This document shows positions 1-8,301 of a stretch of DNA of 64,000 nucleotides, piece after piece (the stretch's first letter is position 1; the number at the start of each line of letters is the position of its first letter). Under the pieces are notes generated by a model, which saw nothing but the letters and a program-made list of their open reading frames with translations, was not told the origin of the DNA and searched no databases. The position numbers and the translations under genes are program-made. Source of the stretch: Anaeromassilibacillus sp. An250 (GTDB lineage Bacteria > Bacillota > Clostridia > Oscillospirales > Acutalibacteraceae); the NCBI RefSeq assembly GCF_002159845.1, contig NZ_NFJK01000004.1, positions 62,001-126,000 of the forward strand, read 5' to 3'.

Positions 1-237
1 TTCGACGCGATCCCGGGCCAGGAGGAGGACAACGCCCAGTTTTTGCAGGCGCACGGGATGGGCGTCCGCCTCAAGAGCGGGGCGAGCTGTGCGTTTATGG
101 TGCGGTCCCTCTTGCAGGACCCGCGCCGCTTGGCGGATATGCGCGCCGCGTGCAAAGCGTTCGATAAATCGGATTGCTGTCAAAACATCCTGTCTTTGCT
201 ACAGGAATTAACGAATGGGAAGAGGGAGTCAACTTGA
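1..237 (+). CDS. Glycosyltransferase C-terminal fragment (MurG/MGDG synthase type)
   Basis: The reading frame is open from base 1, so the gene begins before the window; only its last 78 residues are visible. They begin with the block PGQEEDNAQFL followed by a G-x-G-V stretch. That block is typical of the UDP-sugar binding C-terminal half of GT28-family enzymes such as processive diacylglycerol glucosyltransferases (UgtP type) and monogalactosyldiacylglycerol synthases, where the GQE-x2-N segment contacts the nucleotide sugar. The likely role is glycolipid synthesis at the inner face of the membrane. MurG itself is a less likely alternative. The stop codon overlaps the TTG start of the next gene by 4 bases, so the two are translated together. 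The exact acceptor cannot be told from this fragment. Confidence 0.75.
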   Translation, partial: FDAIPGQEEDNAQFLQAHGMGVRLKSGASCAFMVRSLLQDPRRLADMRAACKAFDKSDCCQNILSLLQELTNGKREST

Positions 238-428
238 AACCAAAATTTCGAATCGGCCTGTTGGGCTACTGCATCTTAGGGATCGCCGTCCTGGTGCTGA
301 TGGTGTTTGAGATCATGGACGGGAATGGCCCGATGATCGGCCTGGACGCGGTATTGCTGGCCTTTATTGCCTACATGATCTATAAAAGCGTCCGCGCTAC
401 AGGGAACGATACATCCACAAAACGATAG
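234..428 (+). CDS. Small two-helix membrane protein
   Basis: A 64-residue protein of unknown function. The TTG start at 234 overlaps the upstream stop (TTGA) and has a GGGAAGAGGG ribosome binding site just upstream. An in-frame start at 174 would give a longer protein but has no better signal. The chain is two hydrophobic helices (about residues 8-25 and 35-50) joined by a short loop holding a Met-Asp-Gly-Asn turn, with a polar Lys/Arg-rich C terminus, so it is expected in the cytoplasmic membrane. Coupling to the glycosyltransferase gene suggests a helper role in the same lipid pathway, but that is inference only. A terminator follows about 105 bases downstream. Confidence 0.6.
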   Translation: MKPKFRIGLLGYCILGIAVLVLMVFEIMDGNGPMIGLDAVLLAFIAYMIYKSVRATGNDTSTKR

Positions 429-534
429 GGAACGGGTTGGAACGCCATCCGGCGTGGCTTGCCCGCTCGGGCGTACCTCTTGCCAGCGGCGTCTGGCACG
501 GCATTGTAGGGACGTTCATAACGCAACAGAAAGC

Positions 535-587
535 AACGGCTGCTGTTTTGGGGGAATCCTCCGGACAGCAGCCGTTTGATTTTTTCT
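535..587 (+). terminator. Intrinsic terminator
   Basis: A 12-bp perfect stem AACGGCTGCTGT/ACAGCAGCCGTT (535-546 with 565-576), with an 18-base loop that can fold further, is followed by a T-rich tract. It is the likely end of the transcript of the two preceding plus-strand genes. Confidence 0.8.
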
Positions 588-746
588 TCATTCCAGTTTG
601 TGTTCCTGGGGACTAAAATCCATACCCAAGTATAGATGGATTTATTTGGTGCGGTCAAACGGCGCTCCATCTTTATCGCAAAGTCAATTTCTCACAGGCT
701 TTCTCCCTTGGCCCTGGAAAGCCGCGCCTTTCTGCCTATGCGCATA

Positions 747-779
747 GAAAAAGGGAAGGCGAATATGCTTCGGCCTCCC
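747..779 (-). terminator. Intrinsic terminator for the small ORF
   Basis: Imperfect 11-bp stem (753-763 with 769-779) and, in the minus direction, a run of five T. It lies 52 bases past the stop of the small minus-strand ORF at 831-944 and would end its transcript. Confidence 0.55.
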
Positions 780-830
780 TTCCGCGTCGTGATGGATTTT
801 CACGGTGTACGCTTGGTCATGGAAATCCAC

Positions 831-944
831 CTATTTTTTTCTGCGTTTCCATTTTTTATTCATCTTATCCACCCAAGGCGTTGCCAGCCATTCGATCAGA
901 CTCGCTATAAACTCTGCGATAAAATCAATCATAAAATCGACCAT
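831..944 (-). CDS. 37-residue amphipathic small protein with basic tail
   Basis: A short ORF on the minus strand, too short for usual gene finders. The start ATG at 944 has a perfect GGGGAG ribosome binding site 10 bases upstream; upstream in-frame ATGs at 968 and 965 lack one. The product begins MVDFMIDFIAEF, continues as a helix with alternating acidic and hydrophobic residues, has a TPW turn at about residues 22-24, and ends in a strongly basic tail WKRRKK. This pattern fits a membrane-surface binding small protein. It has its own downstream terminator at 747-779. No family is recognised. It lies upstream of, and convergent with, nothing obvious, so no function is proposed. Confidence 0.5.
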   Translation of the reverse strand: MVDFMIDFIAEFIASLIEWLATPWVDKMNKKWKRRKK

Positions 945-1016
945 ACGATGTTTTCTCCCCGCCATCATAAAAATCCGATTTGCCGCTCTGCCTTAAAAAT
1001 ATTACAAAACCTGTGA

Positions 1017-1041
1017 GCAGGCTGACCTCATTTCAGCCTGC
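1017..1041 (-). terminator. Hairpin over the end of the GNAT gene
   Basis: Perfect 9-bp stem GCAGGCTGA/TCAGCCTGC with a 7-base loop, spanning the stop codon at 1028. In the minus direction it is followed by a moderately T-rich stretch. It probably ends the fur-GNAT transcript, though the T tract is poor. Confidence 0.4.
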
Positions 1042-1597
1042 CGGAAGCATGCTCTTCCCGGTCGGTCCGGTCTGGATCATGCGCGGGTCCGTCTTGGCTC
1101 GTCCGCGCATATAAATAGGAATCGTAGAGCATGCCGCGCTTGTAGACGCTGTTCCGCATAAGACCTTCCTGTTGGAATCCTGCCTTTTCCAAGACGCGGC
1201 GGGAGGCGAGGTTATAGGCGAACGGCACGGCGAAGATGCGCGCAAGGCCATAGGTTTGGAAGGCAAAGCCGCAGATCTGCCGGACTGCCTCCGGCATAAT
1301 CCCCTGCCCCCAGTACGGCTCCGCCAGCCAGTAGCCGAGCTCCGCCGATTTAGAGGAAATATCCTCTCCGATGGAAAGGCTGATGCTGCCAACCGTCTCC
1401 CCATTCACCGCGATCGCGCGGAAGCAGCACCGGGCGGGGTCCGCGTCCAGGCAGCTTTGGATAAACGCCGCCGCATCCCGCTGGGTATAGGGGTGGGGGA
1501 AGGCGTCGCGCAGGTTGGCGGCGACTTTGGGGTTGTTGGCGTAGCGGGCGATCGTTTCGGCGTCCTCCATCCGCCAGGGGCGCAGTTCAAATTCCAT
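1028..1597 (-). CDS. GNAT N-acetyltransferase (RimJ/RimL type)
   Basis: 189 residues. It transfers acetyl from acetyl-CoA to an unknown amine, possibly a protein N terminus or small molecule. The sequence opens MEFELRPWRMEDAE, as RimJ-like GNATs do, with the acetyl-CoA loop region at about YWGQGIMPEAV and the closing block NLASRRVLEKAGF at about residues 130-145, both standard in this family. The start at 1597 was chosen because AGGAGGG lies just upstream and the protein then starts at the domain; 17 more in-frame residues upstream are possible. It overlaps the end of the Fur-family gene by 11 bases and is therefore in one operon with it. The substrate is not predictable. Confidence 0.85.
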   Translation of the reverse strand: MEFELRPWRMEDAETIARYANNPKVAANLRDAFPHPYTQRDAAAFIQSCLDADPARCCFRAIAVNGETVGSISLSIGEDISSKSAELGYWLAEPYWGQGIMPEAVRQICGFAFQTYGLARIFAVPFAYNLASRRVLEKAGFQQEGLMRNSVYKRGMLYDSYLYARTSQDGPAHDPDRTDREEHASGRLK

Positions 1598-1997
1598 GGG
1601 ACGTCCCTCCTGTCTCCGGCTTTTTGGCGCATTTCGGGCATTTGCCATAGATCGTCAATGTGTGGCTTTCCACAGTGAAGCCGGTCTCCTCCGCGATGGT
1701 CCGCTCCATGCCGGAGAGCGGGCAGTCGCAGAGCTTGATTTTGGCATGGCACCCAGTACAGACCAGGTAATGGCCGTGCTGCTCCCGCGCCAGCGAATAC
1801 CGCACCACACCGTCGCCAAAGTCGCTGCGTTCGACCAGCGCGTCCGCGGCGAAGCGCTCCAGGTTGCGGTAGATGGTGGACAGCGCCAGGGATGGGAACG
1901 CCGCCTTCATCTGTGCAAAGATGTCTTCCGCACTCAGCGGGTCGGTGCTCTGGCGCAGGACGCACAGCATGGCTTCGCGCTGTTTGGTGTTTTTCAT
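1587..1997 (-). CDS. Fur-family metalloregulator
   Basis: 136 residues, normal length for the Fur/Zur/PerR family of metal- or peroxide-sensing repressors. The N-terminal winged helix holds LSTIYRNLERFA, the DNA-recognition helix signature. The C-terminal dimer domain has HGHYLVCTGC for the regulatory metal, and two Cys pairs (C-x2-C after HYLV and C-P-K-C near the end) that would hold structural zinc. The start ATG at 1997 has AAAGGAG upstream. Sequence alone cannot tell Fur from PerR or Zur. It is divergent from the cysteine desulfurase gene, with a cloverleaf-forming element (2034-2116) immediately upstream of its ribosome binding site. It is followed by an overlapping GNAT gene. Confidence 0.9.
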   Translation of the reverse strand: MKNTKQREAMLCVLRQSTDPLSAEDIFAQMKAAFPSLALSTIYRNLERFAADALVERSDFGDGVVRYSLAREQHGHYLVCTGCHAKIKLCDCPLSGMERTIAEETGFTVESHTLTIYGKCPKCAKKPETGGTSHGI

Positions 1998-2033
1998 AGC
2001 GGCGCTCCTTTCAAGATTGGATGGAACGGGAGG

Positions 2034-2116
2034 GCGGGGACGCAGCTGGCGCGTTGCCGCGCCAGCGTTTCGGCGTGCGCCGGAACCCCCGGCAAAAGGC
2101 CGGGGGGCGTCCCCGC
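2034..2116. other. Cloverleaf-forming element A
   Basis: 83 bases fold into a four-way junction with almost no unpaired joints. The outer stem is 10 bp (GCGGGGACGC 2034-2043 with 2107-2116). Hairpin 1 is 9 bp with a TTGC loop (2045-2066). Hairpin 2 is 7 bp with a GTGC loop and one G-T pair (2068-2085). Hairpin 3 is 8 bp with an AAAAG loop (2086-2106). Only bases 2044 and 2067 are unpaired at the junction. Being palindromic overall, it could act as DNA or as RNA of either strand; it lies 37 bases upstream of the fur start. It matches no RNA family I recognise and may be a REP or miniature mobile element. Confidence 0.6.
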
Positions 2117-2176
2117 TTGTCCCGGATTCGCTGCTTCTTATTATAAACAGAAAATCCAAAATTGCAATGGCGCGCG

Positions 2177-2205
2177 TTGCCCAGACTGCCGGGATGGTGT
2201 ATAAT
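2177..2205 (+). promoter_or_regulatory. SigA-type promoter of the desulfurase-thiI operon
   Basis: TTGCCC, 17-base spacer, TATAAT, followed about 38 bases later by the TTG start with CGGAGG ribosome binding site. Confidence 0.75.
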
Positions 2206-2242
2206 AGGGACTTATGAATAGACATATCGGAGGTCCTGCCCC

Positions 2243-3379
2243 TTGAACGAAGTGTATCTCGACAATTCCTCCACCACCCGCGTATGCGAGACGGCGGCCG
2301 CCAAGGTGATGGAGCTGATGACGGAAAATTACGGAAACCCTTCCTCCCTGCACGCGTTGGGCTTTCGCGCGGAACAAGCGTTGACCCAGGCGCGCCGGAG
2401 CGTGGCTGCGGCGCTGGGCGCGAAGGAGGAAGAGGTGTTCTTTACCTCCGGCGGGACGGAGAGCAACAACCTGGCCATTTTTGGCGCCGCATATGCCCGG
2501 AAGCGCATGGGGATGCATATCGTCACCACGCAGATCGAGCACCCGTCCGTGGCGAACGCCGTGCGCCAGCTGGAAAAGGAGGGCTGGGAGGTCACTTGGC
2601 TCCAGCCCGACCGGGAGGGCCATATCGCGCCGGAGGCTGTCCTGGAGGCGGTCCGGCCCGACACCACGCTGGTCAGCATGATGGCGGTCAACAATGAGGT
2701 GGGGACCATCCTGCCCATTGAGGCGGCGGCGCGCGCCATCGCGCTGAAGAAAGCGCCGGCCCTGCTCCATGTGGATGCGGTGCAGGCGTTTGGCAAGCTC
2801 GATACCAAACCGGAGCGGAAAAAGATCGACCTGATGAGCATCAGCGCGCACAAGATCCACGGGCCCAAGGGCGTGGGCGCGTTGTATGTGCGCAAGGGCA
2901 TCCGGATTCAGCCACACTCCTTTGGGGGCGGGCAGGAGCGCGGGATACGGCCCGGCACGGAGGCGCTGCCCGCCATCGGCGGTTTTGGCGCGGCGGTGGA
3001 GGCGCTCCCGGCGGTGGGCGAGAGCTTGAAGCACGCGCAGGAGCTTGCCGCGGCCTGCCGGGAAAAATTGCGCGCGCTGCCCGGCGTGGCGCTCAATTCG
3101 CCGGAGGACGCGCTGCCCTATATCGTCAATTTCAGCGCGGGCGCGGTCCGCGCGGAGACCATGCTCCATTTCCTGGCGGCGCGGGGCGTCTACGTGTCGT
3201 CCGGGTCCGCCTGCTCCAAGGGGAAGCAGAGCCCGGTGTTGGAGGCCATGCAGCTGCCCAAAGAGCGGATTCAATCGGCCCTGCGGGTCAGCTTTTCCCG
3301 GTTTAATACGCTGGAAGACGTGGACGCCCTCATCGAAGGGGTGCGCGAGGGCATGGCCAGTTTGGCTGTCAAAAAATAA
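2243..3379 (+). CDS. Cysteine desulfurase (NifS/IscS family)
   Basis: 378 residues. A PLP enzyme that takes sulfur from cysteine as a protein persulfide. The PLP lysine is K204 in SAHKIHGPKG, the cofactor region has TSGGTESNN (residues 68-76), and the active-site cysteine is C324 in SSGSACSKG. The start is TTG at 2243 with CGGAGG 9 bases before it; the protein begins NEVYLDNSSTT, the normal family start. It lies 17 bases before thiI. In Bacillus subtilis the NifZ-ThiI pair has the same arrangement and makes 4-thiouridine in tRNA, so that is the most likely role here. Supply of sulfur to other thiolation pathways cannot be excluded. Confidence 0.93.
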   Translation: MNEVYLDNSSTTRVCETAAAKVMELMTENYGNPSSLHALGFRAEQALTQARRSVAAALGAKEEEVFFTSGGTESNNLAIFGAAYARKRMGMHIVTTQIEHPSVANAVRQLEKEGWEVTWLQPDREGHIAPEAVLEAVRPDTTLVSMMAVNNEVGTILPIEAAARAIALKKAPALLHVDAVQAFGKLDTKPERKKIDLMSISAHKIHGPKGVGALYVRKGIRIQPHSFGGGQERGIRPGTEALPAIGGFGAAVEALPAVGESLKHAQELAAACREKLRALPGVALNSPEDALPYIVNFSAGAVRAETMLHFLAARGVYVSSGSACSKGKQSPVLEAMQLPKERIQSALRVSFSRFNTLEDVDALIEGVREGMASLAVKK

Positions 3380-3396
3380 AAGTAAGGATTTGTAAG

Positions 3397-4575
3397 ATGA
3401 AAGAGATTATTTTGATCAAATTGGGTGAAATTGTATTAAAGGGGCTGAACCGCCAGAGCTTTGAGTTCGCCCTGATCCGTAACCTGCGCCGGCGTTTGGA
3501 ACCGTTGGGGAAATTTGATATCCGCGAGGCGCAGTCCACCATCTATGTGGAGCCCCTGGAGGATGGCATCGACTTGGAAGCTGCGGCGGAGCGCGTGGGG
3601 AAGGTGTTCGGCGTGATCGCGTTCTCCCGCGCGTGCATGGCGGAGAAGAACATGGACAGCATCCTGAAGACCGCGGCGGACTACCTGCGCGACCAGTTGA
3701 GCACCATCTCCAGCTTTAAAGTGGAGAGCAAACGCTCCGATAAACATTTCCCGCTGAAATCGCCCGAGATCTCCGCGGCGGTGGGCGAATACCTGTTGCA
3801 GCAGTTCCCCAACCTGCACGTCGACGTGCACAACCCCGACCTGGAGGTGCGGGTGGAGGTCCGCGACTTCGGCGCGTATATCCATGGGAAGGCGCTGCCC
3901 GGCGCGGGCGGCATCCCGGTGGGGACGGGCGGCAAGGCGGCGATCCTCATCAGCGGCGGCATCGACAGCCCTGTGGCTGCCTGGCAGATGGCCCGGCGCG
4001 GCCTGGAATTGACGGCTGTCCACTTCGCCAGCCCGCCCTACACCAGTGAGCGCGCGGAGCAGAAGGTGGTCGACCTGCTGCAAAAGGTCAGCGAATATGC
4101 GGGCCGGATGTTTATGTTTACGGTGCCGTTTACGAGGATTCAGGAGGAGATCCGGGACAAATGCCCCGAGGAGTACTTCACCTTGATTATGCGGCGCTTT
4201 ATGATGCGCGCGGCGGAACGCATTGCGCGCAAGGAGGGCTGTTCCGCGCTGATTACCGGCGAGAGCCTGGGGCAGGTGGCCAGCCAGACGCTGCAGGCGA
4301 TCGTCTGCACGGACGCGGCCGCGATGATGCCGGTGTTCCGCCCGCTGATCGGCACGGACAAGAGCGAAATCGTCGCAATGGCGCGCAAAATCGACACATA
4401 CGACCTCTCCATCCAGCCATATGAGGATTGCTGCACGGTCTTTACGCCGAAGCATCCGCGCACCCGCCCGGAGATGGAAAAGCTCTTGGAGGCGGAATCC
4501 GCATTGGACAGCGAAGCGCTTTTGGAGGACTGCGTGAACCGCACGACCTTCCGGAAGATTACGGCGTATCGTTGA
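3397..4575 (+). CDS. thiI: tRNA 4-thiouridine synthase ThiI
   Basis: 392 residues, the length of Firmicute ThiI proteins that lack the C-terminal rhodanese domain. Order: N-terminal ferredoxin-like part, THUMP RNA-binding domain (about residues 60-165), then a PP-loop ATPase with SGGIDS at 186-191 that adenylates uridine 8 of tRNA before sulfur insertion. Without rhodanese domain, sulfur must come directly from the partner desulfurase encoded just upstream. The conserved cysteine pair in YEDCCTVF and the KHPRTRP stretch are present. In the absence of a thiamine operon nearby, tRNA modification rather than thiazole synthesis is inferred. Confidence 0.95.
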   Translation: MKEIILIKLGEIVLKGLNRQSFEFALIRNLRRRLEPLGKFDIREAQSTIYVEPLEDGIDLEAAAERVGKVFGVIAFSRACMAEKNMDSILKTAADYLRDQLSTISSFKVESKRSDKHFPLKSPEISAAVGEYLLQQFPNLHVDVHNPDLEVRVEVRDFGAYIHGKALPGAGGIPVGTGGKAAILISGGIDSPVAAWQMARRGLELTAVHFASPPYTSERAEQKVVDLLQKVSEYAGRMFMFTVPFTRIQEEIRDKCPEEYFTLIMRRFMMRAAERIARKEGCSALITGESLGQVASQTLQAIVCTDAAAMMPVFRPLIGTDKSEIVAMARKIDTYDLSIQPYEDCCTVFTPKHPRTRPEMEKLLEAESALDSEALLEDCVNRTTFRKITAYR

Positions 4576-4692
4576 GAAAATCGAGGGGCTGCCGCGGCGC
4601 ACCTTGCCTGCGGATGAGCCGGAAAAGATATCTGGAATTTTGCATACACATTTGGAAATTGTGAAGCGTTACCGCGAGGAGGTTACATCGGA

Positions 4693-5952
4693 ATGAATGC
4701 GGAAATTATCTCTGTGGGCACCGAATTGCTTTTGGGCCATACGGTCAATACGGACACCACCATCATTGCACGCGAGCTTTCCGCGCTGGGGATCGACCTG
4801 CTCTTTTCCTGCACGGTGGGCGACAACGCAGAGCGCCTGCGCGCCGCATTGCGCGAAGCGCTCTCGCGCAGCGACGTCGTGATCACCACCGGCGGGCTTG
4901 GCCCCACGGGGGACGACCTGACCAAGGAGACCATCGCGGAGGCGGCGGGCGTGGAGCTCGTTTTGCATGAGGAGAGCCGCCAGCGCATCGAGACCTATTT
5001 TAAAGGGCGCTACTGCGGGGAAAACCAATACAAACAGGCCATGCTGCCCAAGGGGTGCACGGTCTTCCCGAACGATGCGGGCACGGCGCCGGGCTGCGGC
5101 TTGGAGACGGACACGGGCAAGGTGGTCATCATGCTGCCCGGCCCGCCGTCCGAGATGGAGCTGATGCTCAAGCGCTATGCGGTGCCGTATCTGGCGCAGC
5201 GGGAACAGGCGGTCATCGTCTCCCGGATGGTGCGCGTGTTTGGCATCGGGGAGGGCGCGGCAGAGGAAAAGATCCGCGATCTGACCGAAGGGGCCAACCC
5301 GACCGCGGCGACGTATGCCAAAGAGAACGAGATGTTTGTCCGCATAACGGCCAAGGCCGCGACAGAGCAGGAGGCCGCCGCTCTATGCGAACCGGTGGTG
5401 CGGGAGGTCTGTGTGCGCCTAGGCGAATTCGTTTACGGCGTGGACGTGGAGAGCCTGGAGGAAGTGGTGGTGCATGGCCTGCAAGAAAAGGGGCTGCACT
5501 TGGCCACTGCCGAATCCTGCACCGGCGGCCTGGTCGCCAAGCGCCTGACGGACGTGCCAGGCGCATCCGAGGTGTTTGAGATGGGCGCGGTGACCTATTC
5601 CAACGACGTCAAGAGCATGTTGCTGGGCGTGCCGGAGGAGCTGTTCCCCGCGTATGGCGCGGTGAGCGAGCCGGTGGCGCGCGCCATGGCCGAAGGCGTG
5701 CGGAAAAAAGCCGGGGCCAGCTTGGGGCTTGGGATTACGGGCCTCGCCGGGCCCGGCGGCGGTACACCGGAAAAGCCGGTCGGCCTGGTCTATATGGCAT
5801 TGAGCGATGGGACGCACACCTGGGTGCGGCGGATGGACCCGCCGGGCCGCGTCAAGAACCGCACGTGGGTGCGCGACCGCGCGGCGCACTATGCGCTCGA
5901 TATGGTGCGGCGGTACCTGGCGGGGCTGCCGGTGGAAGGACACGCGGTGTAA
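4693..5952 (+). CDS. cinA: CinA: competence/damage-inducible protein, NMN amidohydrolase
   Basis: 419 residues, the normal two-domain CinA. The N-terminal MoaB/MogA-like domain carries ITTGGLGPTGDDLT (about residues 64-77). The C-terminal PncC-like domain carries ATAESCTGGLVAKRL and GITGLAGPGGG, which hydrolyse nicotinamide mononucleotide to nicotinate mononucleotide, while the N-terminal domain has ADP-ribose pyrophosphatase activity in characterised members. The start at 4693 follows GAGGAGG by 11 bases and the protein begins MNAEIISVGTELL, as expected. It lies 117 bases after thiI, with no terminator seen, so likely in the same operon. Confidence 0.95.
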   Translation: MNAEIISVGTELLLGHTVNTDTTIIARELSALGIDLLFSCTVGDNAERLRAALREALSRSDVVITTGGLGPTGDDLTKETIAEAAGVELVLHEESRQRIETYFKGRYCGENQYKQAMLPKGCTVFPNDAGTAPGCGLETDTGKVVIMLPGPPSEMELMLKRYAVPYLAQREQAVIVSRMVRVFGIGEGAAEEKIRDLTEGANPTAATYAKENEMFVRITAKAATEQEAAALCEPVVREVCVRLGEFVYGVDVESLEEVVVHGLQEKGLHLATAESCTGGLVAKRLTDVPGASEVFEMGAVTYSNDVKSMLLGVPEELFPAYGAVSEPVARAMAEGVRKKAGASLGLGITGLAGPGGGTPEKPVGLVYMALSDGTHTWVRRMDPPGRVKNRTWVRDRAAHYALDMVRRYLAGLPVEGHAV

Positions 5953-5993
5953 GCCGCGTCCCGATTTACTTCAAAGAAACGGAGGGAAAAACG

Positions 5994-6473
5994 ATGGATG
6001 CTGGACTGCTGTTTTTTCAGGCGCGCCGGACATCCCTGTGTGAGCAGGAGGTGCGCAAAGCGGCGGCAAACCTGCGGGTTGCCCTGCAGGGCGTCAATGC
6101 GAGCGCACGCAGGGAGGGCTTGTGCCGCGCATTGGCCTCTTTCCTGAAAAAGTACCCCTTGATTTATCTGGTGAGCGCGGTGGAAGGCGGGCGGCTGCTC
6201 TGCGCGGACACCGTGTTCCAGGCGCTGCATGTGCCGCTGGACGAACAGGGCGAACCCAAACATGTGCGCCGCCTGACGGGTTTCGACGCCTGCGGCTATC
6301 TGCTGGAGAGCCAGACGCAGACGATTGTCCTTTTGCCGGACCTGCCGGAAGAGCTGCGGATTCAACTGCCCGGCACCCAGCGGCGTCTGGTGGAAAAATT
6401 TGGCCTGACGCCGGTCCCTCCCCCGAAGGAGGTCGACTACGAGGCGTTGATCGAGCCCTTCTTTACGAGGTGA
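5994..6473 (+). CDS. Unrecognised 159-residue protein
   Basis: A cytoplasmic-looking protein of unknown function with no signal peptide or membrane segment. ATG at 5994 follows GGAGGG by 7 bases. The N-terminal half is rich in Arg and Lys with a helical pattern (QARRTSLCEQEVRKA). The C-terminal half alternates hydrophobic strands and turns, including TIVLLPDLPEEL, and ends in a Pro-rich link and EPFFTR. It lies 41 bases after cinA and 6 bases before the serine hydrolase gene, so all three are probably co-transcribed. Confidence 0.75.
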   Translation: MDAGLLFFQARRTSLCEQEVRKAAANLRVALQGVNASARREGLCRALASFLKKYPLIYLVSAVEGGRLLCADTVFQALHVPLDEQGEPKHVRRLTGFDACGYLLESQTQTIVLLPDLPEELRIQLPGTQRRLVEKFGLTPVPPPKEVDYEALIEPFFTR

Positions 6474-6479
6474 TGTCCT

Positions 6480-8297
6480 ATGATGGATTTGCGTTCCCAG
6501 ATGAAGGTCGTAGACCTGTTGCTAAAGCTGTTCCGCGGCGACTTGCAGCACATCAACCCGTATCCGTTTGTGCCGCAGAAGCACAAAAATATCCCCAACG
6601 CCGATTCGGGCGGCCTGATGCGTTCCATCCCGGAACACGAGGGCATACCAAGCGCCCATCTCCAGCACTTTTTTGAAGAGCTGGATGCCTGCCCATCCAT
6701 CCATGTGCACAGCGCGATGGTGCTCCGCCATGGGAAGATCGTCGCGGAGGGGAGCTGGAAGCCGTATTCCGGCAGCTATCCGCATATGATGTTCTCGCTC
6801 TCCAAGAGCGTGGTGAGCATGGCGGTAGGGTTTGCCGTCCAGGAAGGGCTGCTCACCCTCGACGACAAAGCGGCCGGATATTTCCCGGATAAAAATGTGC
6901 TGTTCCGCAGCCCGCGCATCAACAACATCACGGTGCGCCATCTGCTCAATATGACCTCCGGCTTAAAATTCAACGAGATCCATTCCGTGGTGGAGAAGGA
7001 TTGGGTCCGCGCCATTTTGCAGTCGGATTGCTCGTTTGAGCCGGGGACGGAATTCAGTTACAACAGCTTAAATACGTATTTGCTCAGCGCCATCCTCTGC
7101 AAGAAAACGGGGATGGGCCTGGTGGAATACCTGACGCCGCGCCTGTTTGACCCCTTGGGGATTCACAATGTGAGTTGGGACGTGTGCCCCATGGGGATTG
7201 AAAAAGGCGGCTGGGGGCTCTGGCTGCGCACCGTGGACATGGCCAAGCTGGGGCAATTTTATTTGCAGCGCGGCCGGTGGATGGTGGACGGCGAAGAAAA
7301 GCAGCTTTTGCCGGAGGGCTGGGTGATCGAATCCACCAAAATGGACACGCCCACCCGCGAGGGCGACTACTCCAAGGGATACGGCTACCAGATTTGGAGC
7401 TTTGGGGCCAAGGGCGCCTATCAGTTCAACGGCATGTTGGGGCAATATGTGGTCGTCCTGCCGGAGCGTGATATGGTCATTGCGATGACGGGGGGCAGCC
7501 CAAGCCTCTTTGCGGACGAGACCTGCCTGATCGTGGAGAAATACTTTGGCGATGCGGCAAAGGGGCTCTCGGACGATCCGCTGCCAAACGACATCTGTGC
7601 CCTGCGTTCGCTGCGCAATGCCCTGGGGAACCTCTATGCCATCCGGGAAACCGCCCCAAAGCCAAAGCGCCTTTCCACTTGGGCCCGTGTGTGGCGGCGT
7701 GTGTTCCCGGAGAAGCAGATCGTGCCGACGGTCCCGCCGGAGCTGCGCAAGCTCAACGGCCGTCAATATCAGTTGGAAAGCAGCTCCGCCGCCCTGATGC
7801 CCTTGATCTTGCAGGGGACCACCAACAATTTCGGCGCCAACATTTCCAAAATCAGCATGGAATTTTCCCCCGGCGAATGCCGGCTGATCGTGGAGGATGG
7901 CGCGGAGACCAACCTCATTGTGGCGGGGATGGACGGGACCCCGCGCAAGGGCTGCGTGACCCTGAACGGCGAGATCTATGCGGTCGGCAGCACGGCGCGC
8001 CTGACGACGGACGAGGACGATCGCCCGGTGTTGAAGGTCTTTATCTGTTTCACAGAGACCCCGAGCGTCCGGATTATGAAATTCATCCTGTACAGCCCGG
8101 AGCGGATGCTGATCCGCTTTGACGAGCTGCCGAGTGTGGAAGCTTCGCTTGAGGTGCTCTTTTCCCTGGTGGGCGGCAGGGAGAACCAGAACAGCCTGAA
8201 TAAACTCTTTATGGATACTGTGGGACAACAGCGCTTGGACGAACGCGTCGCGCAGGTTTCGCGCCCACGGGTGAAGGCCACGCGGGTGAGGCCGTGA
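6480..8297 (+). CDS. Beta-lactamase-family serine hydrolase with C-terminal extension
   Basis: 605 residues. The catalytic domain of the penicillin-binding protein/class C beta-lactamase/esterase family covers about residues 60-370. The nucleophile motif is S-x-x-K at S106-K109 (FSLSKS), and the second motif reads Y194-N-S rather than the more usual Y-S-N. A C-terminal region of about 230 residues, mostly beta by its pattern, is of unknown role. No signal peptide is visible, so a cytoplasmic esterase or peptidase is more likely than a cell-wall enzyme. Two ATG codons stand together at 6480 and 6483 after AGGTGA; either may be used. The substrate is unknown. It is the last gene of the thiI-cinA run. 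Confidence 0.85.
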   Translation: MMDLRSQMKVVDLLLKLFRGDLQHINPYPFVPQKHKNIPNADSGGLMRSIPEHEGIPSAHLQHFFEELDACPSIHVHSAMVLRHGKIVAEGSWKPYSGSYPHMMFSLSKSVVSMAVGFAVQEGLLTLDDKAAGYFPDKNVLFRSPRINNITVRHLLNMTSGLKFNEIHSVVEKDWVRAILQSDCSFEPGTEFSYNSLNTYLLSAILCKKTGMGLVEYLTPRLFDPLGIHNVSWDVCPMGIEKGGWGLWLRTVDMAKLGQFYLQRGRWMVDGEEKQLLPEGWVIESTKMDTPTREGDYSKGYGYQIWSFGAKGAYQFNGMLGQYVVVLPERDMVIAMTGGSPSLFADETCLIVEKYFGDAAKGLSDDPLPNDICALRSLRNALGNLYAIRETAPKPKRLSTWARVWRRVFPEKQIVPTVPPELRKLNGRQYQLESSSAALMPLILQGTTNNFGANISKISMEFSPGECRLIVEDGAETNLIVAGMDGTPRKGCVTLNGEIYAVGSTARLTTDEDDRPVLKVFICFTETPSVRIMKFILYSPERMLIRFDELPSVEASLEVLFSLVGGRENQNSLNKLFMDTVGQQRLDERVAQVSRPRVKATRVRP

Positions 8298-8301
8298 GCG
8301 G

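Larger units (their letters stand above)
429..830. other. Intergenic region with consecutive hairpins
   Basis: No convincing gene in 402 bases. At 442-498 there are three short hairpins in a row: ACGCC/GGCGT (loop ATCC), GCCC/GGGC (loop GCTC) and TGCCAG/CTGGCA (loop CGGCGT). They are loosely flanked by GAACG (430-434) and CGTTC (513-517). This looks like a degenerate REP-type element and recalls the cloverleaf elements at 2034 and 8302. Terminators for each strand follow at 535-587 and 747-779. Nothing else is recognised. Confidence 0.4.

Noticed and set aside
636-1016. Plus-strand frame of 126 residues
   Set aside because: No ribosome binding site, no domain; it is antisense to the small minus-strand ORF 831-944 and crosses terminators.
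4576-4692. Small gene between thiI and cinA
   Set aside because: The open frames have no ribosome binding site and the stretch is only 117 bases.
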